This document shows positions 1-5,440 of a DNA stretch of 5,632 nt, piece by piece. Numbering within the stretch: position 1 is the stretch's first letter; every line of letters starts with the position of its first letter. This DNA comes from Desulfobacteraceae bacterium (GTDB lineage: Bacteria; Desulfobacterota; DSM-4660; Desulfatiglandales; Desulfatiglandaceae), in NCBI GenBank assembly GCA_013203065.1, contig JABMQV010000604.1:1-5632 (forward strand). The letters run 5' to 3'. A program made the position numbers and the translations under genes. The notes under the pieces are model-generated. The model saw only the letters and a list, made by a program, of their open reading frames with translations, ran no database searches and had not been told where the DNA came from.

Positions 1-248
1 ATCTCAACCCCCTGGGGACAGGCATATTCACAGCGGCCGCACAGGGTACAGATCCAGGGGAATCTCGAATCAACCAGTTCCTGATCAAGCCCCAGGGTTG
101 CCATACGCACGGCCTTCCGGGGATCAAGACCGTCCACACCCGTGACAGGGCAGCCCCCCGCGCAGGTCCCGCAGGCAAAACATACATCGGCCCACTCAGG
201 AGCGACCCGCAGTTTGCTCCCCTCACGATTTATGGCTAACGCCTCCAT
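1..248 (-). CDS. HdrC-like 4Fe-4S ferredoxin-domain protein, N-terminal part (cut by window edge)
   Basis: Translating the minus strand from ATG 248-246 gives 82 residues with no stop before the window edge. Two ferredoxin-type cluster motifs are visible: C23-x2-C26-x2-C29-x3-C33-P (CFACGTCAGGCP) and C67-x2-C70-x2-C73-x3-C77-P (CTLCGRCEYACP). The roughly 32-residue helical linker between them (DPRKAVRMATLGL) is the arrangement of heterodisulfide reductase subunit C and related cytoplasmic electron-transfer proteins. Such proteins are often fused to, or followed by, an HdrB/HdrD-type CCG domain, which would lie outside the window. The start is supported by a purine-rich GAGGTAGG about 7 bases upstream and by the usual short N-terminus before the first cluster. 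It is transcribed divergently from the glutaryl-CoA dehydrogenase unit. A role in taking electrons from that dehydrogenase, via ETF, is possible but rests only on position. The fold is well supported; the partner is not known. Confidence 0.85.
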   Translation of the reverse strand, partial: MEALAINREGSKLRVAPEWADVCFACGTCAGGCPVTGVDGLDPRKAVRMATLGLDQELVDSRFPWICTLCGRCEYACPQGVE

Positions 249-285
249 CAGTCAACCTACCTCGTTAATCTATCTTTTGACCCGT

Positions 286-315
286 TACATAAACTCGAAA
301 TTTGGGTCATCTCAA
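286..315 (-). promoter_or_regulatory. Possible sigma70-type promoter for the HdrC-like gene
   Basis: On the minus strand TTGAGA (315-310, five of six to TTGACA) is followed after 18 bases by TATGTA (291-286), a weak -10 match. Transcription would start near 279, leaving about a 30-base leader before the ATG at 248. The -10 is poor, so this is only the best candidate seen in the leftward direction. Confidence 0.3.
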
Positions 316-340
316 CCTGTGTGAACACAAAGGTCAGCCA

Positions 341-355
341 GTTTTAACTTAAAAC
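341..355. repeat. 15-base AT-rich palindrome
   Basis: GTTTTAACTTAAAAC is a perfect inverted repeat: 7-base arms GTTTTAA/TTAAAAC around one central base. It lies about 26 bases upstream of the candidate leftward -35 box. Its size and symmetry fit a dimeric repressor or activator site, but no regulator is encoded in the window to match it. Confidence 0.4.
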
Positions 356-375
356 GGGAGCCTTTCTTGGGACAC

Positions 376-390
376 GTTAACTTTATTAAC
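376..390. repeat. Second AT-rich inverted repeat
   Basis: GTTAACTTTATTAAC has 5-base arms (GTTAA/TTAAC) around a 5-base centre. It is the same length as the palindrome at 341-355, shares its GTT...AAC ends, and lies 35 bases away centre to centre. The pair might be two sites for one regulator; the arms are short enough that chance remains possible. Confidence 0.3.
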
Positions 391-420
391 TTCAGGGGAA
401 ATAATCGGGAGGTTTTAAAA

Positions 421-534
421 ATGAGTTTCTCATCCCACGCGCCGAAAACGGGTTTAGGGAATGTAGGGAAAAACGGTCGAACCGTACGGTTCCGGAGATT
501 ATTGAAGGCACCTACGCGATACGAAAGTAGTTAA
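421..534 (+). CDS. Doubtful 37-residue leader ORF upstream of the dehydrogenase
   Basis: An ATG at 421 follows a purine-rich GGGAGG (408-413) with a 7-base gap, a usable ribosome binding site. The frame stays open for 37 codons to TAA at 532-534. The product would be small and basic (segments such as GKNGRTVRFRR) with no hydrophobic segment and no family I recognise. The ORF spans the palindrome at 479-492 and ends about 28 bases before the best promoter -35 box, so it would not be on a transcript made from that promoter. The region has the character of regulatory DNA. Translation is possible but unproven, and a chance ORF with a good-looking RBS is equally likely. Confidence 0.2.
   Translation: MSFSSHAPKTGLGNVGKNGRTVRFRRLLKAPTRYESS
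479..492. promoter_or_regulatory. 14-base perfect palindrome, candidate operator
   Basis: GAACCGTACGGTTC reads identically on both strands. Its size and composition resemble binding sites of small dimeric repressors such as TetR-type regulators, which commonly control acyl-CoA degradation genes in bacteria. It lies about 70 bases upstream of the -35 box at 562-567, rather far for simple repression from that promoter but suitable for an activator or for an upstream promoter. The symmetry is seen directly; regulator and role are inferred. Confidence 0.45.
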
Positions 535-542
535 AATGTAGC

Positions 543-548
543 TATAAT
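543..548 (+). promoter_or_regulatory. Isolated consensus -10 hexamer (TATAAT)
   Basis: A perfect TATAAT is present, but no convincing -35 box lies 16-18 bases upstream (candidates there read like TACGAA) and there is no TGn extension directly before it. It may be a secondary start for the dehydrogenase unit, giving about an 86-base leader, or chance in an AT-rich tract. Confidence 0.25.
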
Positions 549-561
549 GTAAATTAATCTG

Positions 562-590
562 TTGCGAATTATCAATCGATCATATATAAC
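562..590 (+). promoter_or_regulatory. Sigma70-type promoter for the dehydrogenase-gcdA unit
   Basis: TTGCGA (562-567, four of six to consensus) and TATAAC (585-590, five of six) are separated by exactly 17 bases. Transcription would start near 597 and give a leader of about 44 bases ending in the strong Shine-Dalgarno AAGGAGGT at 627-634, 6 bases before the ATG at 641. This is the best-spaced promoter found in the 249-640 region. Confidence 0.5.
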
Positions 591-640
591 CCGAGCCTGA
601 CAATCAGACACTACTTTCATAATCGCAAGGAGGTAAACAT

Positions 641-1804
641 ATGGAATTTGGCTTGAGCGACGAATTGCAGATGTTGCAGGAGATGGCGCGGGACTTTGCC
701 GCAAAAAAGATCGTCCCCCACGCAGATGAGTGGGACGAAAACCACTATTTTCCCTATGAAGAAGTCCTCAAGCCCATGGGGGAACTGGGTTTTTTTGGCA
801 CCGTTATCCCCGAGGAATACGGCGGGAATGAAATGGGATGGCTGGCTGCCATGATATTGACTGAAGAAATCGCGCGCGCGTCCAGTTCTTTAAGGGTACA
901 GATCAACATGCAGACCCTTGGTTGCGCATTTACCATTTATCGGCACGGTCCGGATGAATTGAAGGAGAAATATATCCCCAAACTGGTGAGTGCCGACTAT
1001 CTGGGGGGGTTTGCCATCACAGAGCCAAATGCCGGGTCCGATGTGATGGCACTGAAATCAACGGCAGTCGATAAAGGGGACCATTGGCTCCTAAACGGCT
1101 CAAAGACATGGATATCCAATACGACGCTGGCCGATGTACTGATTTATTATGCCTTTACCGACAGGGATGCTCGGGGGAAAGGACTATCGGCCTTTGTTAT
1201 CGAGCCCAAAAATTTAAACGGCATCAGGACCACCGACCTGGACAAGATGGGGTCCAGGTCATCCCCCACTGGCGAGATCTATCTCGAAGATACCAAGGTC
1301 CCCAAGGAGAACATCCTGGGTTCGCCGGGAGATGGGGCAAAGATCGTGTTCGGGTCACTCAATCAGACCCGCCTCTCGGCGGCAGCCGGAGGTGTTGGAC
1401 TGGCCCAGGCCTGTCTTGATGCCGCAACGTCCTACTGCCAGGAAAGGGAACAGTTCGGTAAACCCATCGGTCAGTACCAGATGAACCAGGATTTGATCGC
1501 ACAGATTGCTGCAGAAATCGAAGCCGCCCGTCTGGTTGTCTACAAGGCGGCATGGCAAAAGGATCAGGGCCAGCTGGGGAACATCCTGGAGGTTGCCCAT
1601 GCCAAATACCTGGCTGGAGAAGTGGCTGTCAAGGCATCCCACGTGGCAATGAAGATCCTGGGGGCCTATGGCTATTCCACCGAGTATCCGGTTGCCCGAT
1701 ATTACCGTGACGCACCCACCTATCAGATCGTGGAGGGTTCCACCAATATTTGCAAGTGGATTATTGCACTGGACCAGCTGGATATCCGGAAGGCCAACCG
1801 GTAG
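641..1804 (+). CDS. Acyl-CoA dehydrogenase, probably non-decarboxylating glutaryl-CoA dehydrogenase
   Basis: This 387-residue FAD enzyme of the acyl-CoA dehydrogenase family probably oxidises glutaryl-CoA to glutaconyl-CoA in the cytoplasm. Family signatures are present: AITEPNAGSD at 125-134 (flavin/acyl-CoA site), KTWISN at 155-160 and EREQFGKPIGQYQ at 268-280. The catalytic base is E365 in QIVEGSTNI. Aligned from memory with human glutaryl-CoA dehydrogenase, R85 (in SSLRVQ) matches the arginine that binds the substrate's second carboxylate, and V364 stands where decarboxylating enzymes have Tyr. A Tyr-to-Val exchange there is the published hallmark of the non-decarboxylating enzyme of Desulfococcus multivorans. 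The human Glu seven residues before the arginine is A78 here. The gene downstream is gcdA, whose substrate is the expected product. The start is fixed by AAGGAGGT 6 bases upstream. Length is normal and the frame intact. Another dicarboxylyl-CoA substrate cannot be excluded. Confidence 0.88.
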   Translation: MEFGLSDELQMLQEMARDFAAKKIVPHADEWDENHYFPYEEVLKPMGELGFFGTVIPEEYGGNEMGWLAAMILTEEIARASSSLRVQINMQTLGCAFTIYRHGPDELKEKYIPKLVSADYLGGFAITEPNAGSDVMALKSTAVDKGDHWLLNGSKTWISNTTLADVLIYYAFTDRDARGKGLSAFVIEPKNLNGIRTTDLDKMGSRSSPTGEIYLEDTKVPKENILGSPGDGAKIVFGSLNQTRLSAAAGGVGLAQACLDAATSYCQEREQFGKPIGQYQMNQDLIAQIAAEIEAARLVVYKAAWQKDQGQLGNILEVAHAKYLAGEVAVKASHVAMKILGAYGYSTEYPVARYYRDAPTYQIVEGSTNICKWIIALDQLDIRKANR

Positions 1805-1860
1805 GGAATTGGCGGTTGATGGTTCGCTTCATTGAGTTTTGAAAAGACATGGAGGAAGAC

Positions 1861-3594
1861 ATGAGACCTTATTTTGAAAAAATGACTCCTTTTGGAAAGA
1901 ATCTGTCGGACAAGCAAAAGGAAAGCACGCGACAGAATGTTGAAGAGATCAAGGAGGTGGAAAAAAAGGTTGCCGAGGCACTGGAGACCGTAAAAAATGC
2001 GGGCATCCCTGTGGAGGTCATAAAAAAGAGGGGGCAGTTGACGGTGTGGGAAAGGATCGAATACCTCGTAGATCCCGGCACCTGGTGCCCTCTTCACACC
2101 CTGCTCGACCCCCAATTTAATGAGGAGAATACCACAGGGGTGATTGACGGCCTTGCCAAGATCAACGGCAAATGGGCCGTGGTGATCGGTTTTGATAATA
2201 AGATCATGGCCGGTGCCTGGATAGCCGGGCAGGCTGACAATCAGTTGAGGGTCACGGATCTGGCCAAGAGACTTCACGTGCCGTTGGTCTGGATCGTTAA
2301 CTGCAGCGGTGTAAAACTAACCGAGCAGCAGGAGGTGTATGCCAACCGACGGGGAAACGGTGCAACATTTTTCCGTCACGCTGAACTGGAAACAATGGGG
2401 ATTCCAGTCCTTGCCGGGATATACGGGACAAACCCTGCCGGCGGAGGATATCAGGGAATCAGCCCCACAATCCTCCTGGCCCACAAGAATGCCAACATCG
2501 CCGTGGGAGGCGGGGGGATCGTGAGCGGAATGAGTCCCAAAGGCTCATTTGATGAAGATGGGGCTGAGCAGCTCATCGAAGCGACTCGTCACTTCAAACA
2601 GGTCCCCCCGGGGAGTGCCCCGATCCACTACAACGAAACCGGTTTTTTCAAAGAGGTCTATGAGACAGAGGAAGGGGTTCTTGATGCCCTCAAAAAATAC
2701 ATGGCCATGGTCCCGGCGTATGCCCCGGGCTTTTTCCGTGTGGCAGAACCAAAAGAGCCCATGTTTCCAGGGGATGACCTTAACCACCTGGTGACTTTCA
2801 ACCAAAAAAGGAGCTATAACTTTGACGAAGTGCTCGCCAGGATCTTCGATAACAGCGAACACATGGAGTTTAGACCGGACTATGGACCGGAGGTCTACAC
2901 GGGCCTGGCCAAGATCGATGGGTTTCTGATGGGATTTATCGGCAACCGCCAGGGGTTTCTGGGTGCAGACTACCCCGAATACGCCCCCTACCCGGGCATC
3001 GGCGGTAAGCTTTACCGCCAGGGACTGATCAAGATGAATGAATTCGTGACCCTTTGCGGCCGGGACAGGGTCCCCATCGTCTGGTTCCAGGATACCTCCG
3101 GGATTGACGTGGGTGATATCGCGGAAAAGGCCGAACTCCTGGGCCTCGGCCAATCCCTCATATACTCCATTGAGCAGACTGACGTGCCCCAGATGTGTAT
3201 CGTGCTGAGAAAGGGGACCGCGGCGGCCCATTACATAATGGGAGGCCCCACGGCCAATAACCATAATGCCTTTACGCTTGGGACCCCAACCACTGAGATC
3301 TACGTCATGCACGGGGAGACCGCAGCGGCGGCCTCATTTGCGAGGAGGCTGGTCAAGGAAAAGGATGCCGGGCGTCCTCTTGGGCCGGTCATCGACAAGA
3401 TGAACACCCTGGCAAAACAGTATCATGAAAATTCTCGCCCCATCTACTGCGCCAAAAGGGGCTTTGTGGATGAGGTTGTCTCCTTCCCCGACCTGAGGAA
3501 GTATATCGTTGCATTTGCGGGTTGCGCCTATCAAAACCCCATATCCATCTGTCCGCATCATCACATGATGCTCCCAAGGATAATCAAGGGATAG
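1861..3594 (+). CDS. gcdA: Glutaconyl-CoA decarboxylase alpha subunit (carboxyltransferase)
   Basis: The protein has 577 residues from the chosen start, close to the 587 of Acidaminococcus fermentans GcdA, and I recognise the resemblance along its whole length. It transfers the carboxyl group of glutaconyl-CoA to biotin on the small decarboxylase subunit, releasing crotonyl-CoA; a membrane subunit then drives Na+ export. It is a two-domain carboxyltransferase of the biotin-enzyme type. The N-terminal domain carries GTNPAGGGY (189-197) and GGGGIVSGM (216-224); the C-terminal domain carries IGGKLYRQG (380-388), QDTSGIDVG (410-418) and RKGTAAAHY (450-458), the glycine-rich oxyanion and CoA-binding loops. 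An ATG also exists at 1849, but 1861 is preferred: GGAGG at 1851-1855 lies 5 bases before it and the product then begins MRPYFEKM, like the known protein. It follows the dehydrogenase after 56 bases with no promoter or terminator between. GcdB, GcdC and GcdD are not adjacent. Confidence 0.93.
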   Translation: MRPYFEKMTPFGKNLSDKQKESTRQNVEEIKEVEKKVAEALETVKNAGIPVEVIKKRGQLTVWERIEYLVDPGTWCPLHTLLDPQFNEENTTGVIDGLAKINGKWAVVIGFDNKIMAGAWIAGQADNQLRVTDLAKRLHVPLVWIVNCSGVKLTEQQEVYANRRGNGATFFRHAELETMGIPVLAGIYGTNPAGGGYQGISPTILLAHKNANIAVGGGGIVSGMSPKGSFDEDGAEQLIEATRHFKQVPPGSAPIHYNETGFFKEVYETEEGVLDALKKYMAMVPAYAPGFFRVAEPKEPMFPGDDLNHLVTFNQKRSYNFDEVLARIFDNSEHMEFRPDYGPEVYTGLAKIDGFLMGFIGNRQGFLGADYPEYAPYPGIGGKLYRQGLIKMNEFVTLCGRDRVPIVWFQDTSGIDVGDIAEKAELLGLGQSLIYSIEQTDVPQMCIVLRKGTAAAHYIMGGPTANNHNAFTLGTPTTEIYVMHGETAAAASFARRLVKEKDAGRPLGPVIDKMNTLAKQYHENSRPIYCAKRGFVDEVVSFPDLRKYIVAFAGCAYQNPISICPHHHMMLPRIIKG

Positions 3595-3745
3595 GCCGCC
3601 ATAGCTTTCCGTCGTACCAGATCCTGGAGAAGGGCTCTCTGATCGGCAGAGTGGCCCTCTCCAGGTTTTCGGCATCCACTTCAAATTCCTGATCATACAT
3701 GGGGTCCCAGGGGAGGAGCAGCAGGGCTCCCCGAGTCAGACTCAA
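3584..3745 (-). CDS. Candidate 53-residue small protein, coupled to the TIGR04076-type gene
   Basis: A TTG at 3745-3743 lies only 3 bases after the TGA of the upstream gene and is preceded by GGGAGGAG, with a 5-base gap; this Shine-Dalgarno is inside the last codons of that gene. The frame runs 53 codons to TGA at 3586-3584. An ATG at codon 16 (3700-3698) is an alternative start with a weaker GGGA nearby. The product has a short hydrophobic start (GALLLLPW), an acidic middle (QEFEVDAENLERA) and an aromatic, proline-rich end (FSRIWYDGKLWRPIP), which looks more like protein than random translation. I do not recognise a family. It overlaps the end of convergent gcdA by 11 bases and contains the gcdA hairpin within its coding sequence. 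It is in the same frame as the upstream gene, separated by a single TGA. Whether it is translated is uncertain. Confidence 0.42.
   Translation of the reverse strand: MSLTRGALLLLPWDPMYDQEFEVDAENLERATLPIREPFSRIWYDGKLWRPIP
3623..3669 (+). terminator. Long imperfect hairpin with short T run after gcdA
   Basis: The arms CCTGGAGA (3623-3630) and TCTCCAGG (3658-3665) pair perfectly. AGGGC/GGCCCT continues the stem with a bulge, and CTCTG/CAGAG closes an inner stem around a 5-base loop, ATCGG. Four T residues follow (3666-3669). It sits 29 bases past the gcdA stop and is a plausible intrinsic terminator for the plus-strand unit, though the T run is short. In the other direction no T run follows. It overlaps the small minus-strand ORF at 3584-3745. 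Confidence 0.55.
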
Positions 3746-3748
3746 TTT

Positions 3749-4015
3749 TCACTCCTCCCTGGTGATCTTCAGGGTGACGGCGTTTTGTTTATCCACGCAT
3801 TCTATCACTAATTTATCCTGTGGCGCCCATGGGTACTTTCCCTCGAATTGCATAACGCTGAGGCTCGGGAATATGTCGTGATAAAAGAAACCGCATAACC
3901 CCCCGCTGTCGTAGCAACTGACAGTAAGGGTATCCCCCTTTTTGTGCCCGGCGCTGCACTCCCCTCTAACGTCCAGGATCTCTGCCTTGAGAGGCTTGAT
4001 GGTTGATGTCGTCAC
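3749..4015 (-). CDS. TIGR04076-family small protein of unknown function
   Basis: The 88-residue protein has the pattern I associate with the TIGR04076 family: an N-terminal strand with a V-R-G-x-C-x-A-G-H motif (VRGECSAGHKKGD, residues 16-28), then GGLCGFFYHDIFPSLSVMQF (38-57), and a hydrophobic-acidic end. Cysteines are C20, C34, C41 and C73, and H24 and H46 are also present. The first Cys-His motif and the conserved LCGFxYH segment suggest metal or cofactor binding, but the function of the family is not known to me. There is no signal peptide, so it is probably cytoplasmic. The start is GTG at 4015-4013, supported by a full AAGGAGGT (4030-4023) 7 bases upstream. It is the third gene of the minus-strand group, 43 bases after the membrane protein gene. 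Confidence 0.8.
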   Translation of the reverse strand: MTTSTIKPLKAEILDVRGECSAGHKKGDTLTVSCYDSGGLCGFFYHDIFPSLSVMQFEGKYPWAPQDKLVIECVDKQNAVTLKITREE

Positions 4016-4058
4016 TTTATTGACCTCCTTTTTTAAATCTCTCCCGTTCCCCCCGTCA

Positions 4059-4432
4059 CTACCTGAGATAGGACAGGATCGCTACTCCGAGGACAAAAGC
4101 GATCAGTCCGAACAAACGCACGGTGCTGGGGCTGGCATTTATAAACCACCATTCCATAAAACCCTTGACCTTCTGTTGTGGGGCAGCAAAAAAATAGATC
4201 CCCTTTGACGTGGCCAGCAATCCTATGATAAAGGCCAACCAGAACATATCCCTGTTAAAGAAGGCCCCGACGATCAAGACTAATCCAACAATAAGGGGGA
4301 AAAAGCCACCAGTTTCACCTTATCCGTAAGAAATAGCTTTCTCAAAACCTCCCTGGTCCGTTCGGTATAAATGATCAAAAACGTGCCCGAGATGACCCAC
4401 AAGATGGCAATGACATACAATGCTATCTTCAT
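4059..4432 (-). pseudogene. Small four-helix membrane protein gene with a frameshift
   Basis: The minus strand starts at ATG 4432-4430, after AGGAGGGG (4446-4439) overlapping the region just past the SDR stop. This frame (MKIALYVIAILWVIS...) is open for only 50 codons, to TAG at 4282-4280. The frame shifted by one base is open from 4319 to the stop at 4059 and continues the hydrophobic pattern. The two join smoothly at a T5C5 run (plus strand G5A5, 4295-4304); one added base there gives a 124-residue protein. Four membrane segments are then visible, near residues 2-22, 42-58, 61-79 and 105-123, with a basic segment (ERTREVLRKLF) after the first. The C-terminal end (VRLFGLIAFVLGVAIL) resembles small DUF2065-like membrane proteins, but I do not assign a family. 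The cause may be a sequencing or assembly error in the homopolymers, a real mutation, or programmed slippage. Without repair, the downstream part could start only at TTG 4277-4275 and would have 72 residues. Confidence 0.72.
4295..4304. other. Frameshift point in a G5A5 (T5C5 on the coding strand) tract
   Basis: Coding-strand reading switches by one base here between two open frames that together make a coherent membrane protein. Two adjacent five-base homopolymers are a typical place for an indel. The tract has no complete X-XXY-YYZ slippery heptamer, which makes programmed -1 frameshifting less likely than an indel, although CCC-to-CCC slippage is conceivable. Confidence 0.7.
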
Positions 4433-4448
4433 CGGAATCCCCTCCTGA

Positions 4449-5306
4449 TCATACGGTTAGTCCAGCCAGACCGGTCTTCTCTGTCAAAAAACGATCAAAC
4501 GCATCATCATCAAGTCTGGTACGTTCTCCTAAAATCTCCTCGGTGAATGGACCGGCGGCATAAACGGCCTTGGGGGCATCCGACATGACCGCTTCCAAAA
4601 TAAGATCGGAGATCAGTTCCGGGCCAGGTACGGTGAGGCCGGCAAACAGCTTCCCGACTCCCGCCCCTGAAGCCTGGTATATGGGTTTATAATCCGGATC
4701 AGTCCTTGCCATAAGGTCGCCGGTCAACTCATTCGCTACCTCATTAAATTCCGTTAGAATGGGGCCCGGCCGGATTCCAATCACCCTTATGCCAAATGGA
4801 CGCAATTCCATTCGCAAGGCATCGGTGATTGCTTCCACCGCATATTTGGTGGAGGCATAGGGCCCGCTCATGGGGAAGGTGAATTTTCCCACAATAGAAC
4901 TGAGGTTGACAATGGTGCCCTTCCTCAGCCTGCGCATGCCAGGCAGACAGACCTGCGTCACCCGGACGAGGGAAAAGAAGTTGACCTCAAACATGCGCCT
5001 CAGTGTCTCCAGGGAGACATCCTCAAGCGCCCCCCGTATACTATACCCGGCGTTGTTTATGAGCACCGTCACCGGTTCATCGAGCCCGGACAGATATTTG
5101 CAGAACTCTTCCACATCCTCGGGTTGTGACAGGTCAACCTGTCTGGGGTTGATGCCCTGAACCTGACCCGAAAGCTCCTCCAAGCGATCCATCCTCCTCG
5201 CTACGGCTATAACCTCAAACCCATTCTCGGCAAGCCTCCTTGCAGTCATCCGTCCAATTCCGCTGCTCGCCCCGGTTACCAATGCTATCTGTCCCTTTCC
5301 TTCCAT
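4449..5306 (-). CDS. Short-chain dehydrogenase/reductase (classical SDR)
   Basis: This 285-residue cytoplasmic oxidoreductase has a Rossmann fold. The cofactor loop TGASSGIG is at residues 11-18; basic residues R37-R38 after the second strand favour NADP(H) over NAD(H); D58 is in the adenine-contact VDLS; NNAG is at 84-87. The catalytic set is N109, S137 (NLSS), Y150 and K154 (YASTK). RPGPILTEF (179-187) is the usual post-catalytic PG loop. The C-terminal part (after about 190) is longer than in minimal SDRs and probably forms a substrate lid; the substrate cannot be read from sequence. The start is ATG at 5306-5304 with AGGAGG 5 bases upstream. It is the first gene of the minus-strand group; its TGA lies 16 bases before the ATG of the membrane protein gene, whose Shine-Dalgarno begins 2 bases after this stop, so the two are probably co-transcribed. 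Confidence 0.92.
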   Translation of the reverse strand: MEGKGQIALVTGASSGIGRMTARRLAENGFEVIAVARRMDRLEELSGQVQGINPRQVDLSQPEDVEEFCKYLSGLDEPVTVLINNAGYSIRGALEDVSLETLRRMFEVNFFSLVRVTQVCLPGMRRLRKGTIVNLSSIVGKFTFPMSGPYASTKYAVEAITDALRMELRPFGIRVIGIRPGPILTEFNEVANELTGDLMARTDPDYKPIYQASGAGVGKLFAGLTVPGPELISDLILEAVMSDAPKAVYAAGPFTEEILGERTRLDDDAFDRFLTEKTGLAGLTV

Positions 5307-5341
5307 ATTTTCCTCCTAATGACATGAGCAACAAGCGTGAC

Positions 5342-5370
5342 TTGACCTATTCATCCCCGAATTGTATCTT
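5342..5370 (+). promoter_or_regulatory. Sigma70-type promoter candidate for the DUF362 gene
   Basis: TTGACC (5342-5347, five of six to consensus) and TATCTT (5365-5370, four of six) are separated by 17 bases. Transcription would begin near 5377, leaving about 107 bases of leader before the ATG at 5484. It lies in the 177-base divergent gap between the SDR and DUF362 genes. Confidence 0.42.
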
Positions 5371-5411
5371 ACCCAGACCTAATTTATTGGTTTTGGCGCT
5401 GTGGTACAGTA

Positions 5412-5440
5412 CTTCTACCAGACAACCCATAAGGGGTCAA
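5412..5440 (-). promoter_or_regulatory. Sigma70-type promoter candidate for the SDR group
   Basis: On the minus strand TTGACC (5440-5435) is followed after 17 bases by TAGAAG (5417-5412, four of six). Transcription would begin near 5405, leaving a leader of about 98 bases before the SDR ATG at 5306. It has the same -35 hexamer as the plus-strand promoter at 5342-5370; the two are arranged face to face, so their transcripts would overlap for about 30 bases. Confidence 0.38.

Noticed and set aside
142..324. 60-codon plus-strand ORF at the left edge
   Set aside because: It is antisense to the cluster-binding region of the HdrC-like protein, whose eight cysteines in two CxxCxxCxxxCP motifs show the true strand.
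1723..2277. 184-codon open frame on the minus strand across the dehydrogenase-gcdA junction
   Set aside because: It is antisense to two confident genes and its composition is that of a shadow frame.
2545..3312. 255-codon open frame on the minus strand
   Set aside because: It lies entirely inside gcdA, which is a full-length recognisable enzyme; the antisense translation shows no family features and no RBS of note.
3334..3696. 120-codon minus-strand frame entering the gap after gcdA
   Set aside because: Mostly antisense to gcdA, and in a different frame from the better-supported small ORF at 3584-3745, which has an RBS and a protein-like composition.
3584..4015. Read-through of the TGA at 3751-3749 (for example selenocysteine), fusing the TIGR04076-type protein and the small ORF in the same frame
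   Set aside because: The frames do match, but no SECIS-like hairpin is evident just after the TGA, the 88-residue protein is complete for its family, and a separate start with its own RBS explains the arrangement.
4870..5160. 96-codon plus-strand ORF inside the SDR gene
   Set aside because: Antisense to the catalytic and cofactor region of a confident SDR.
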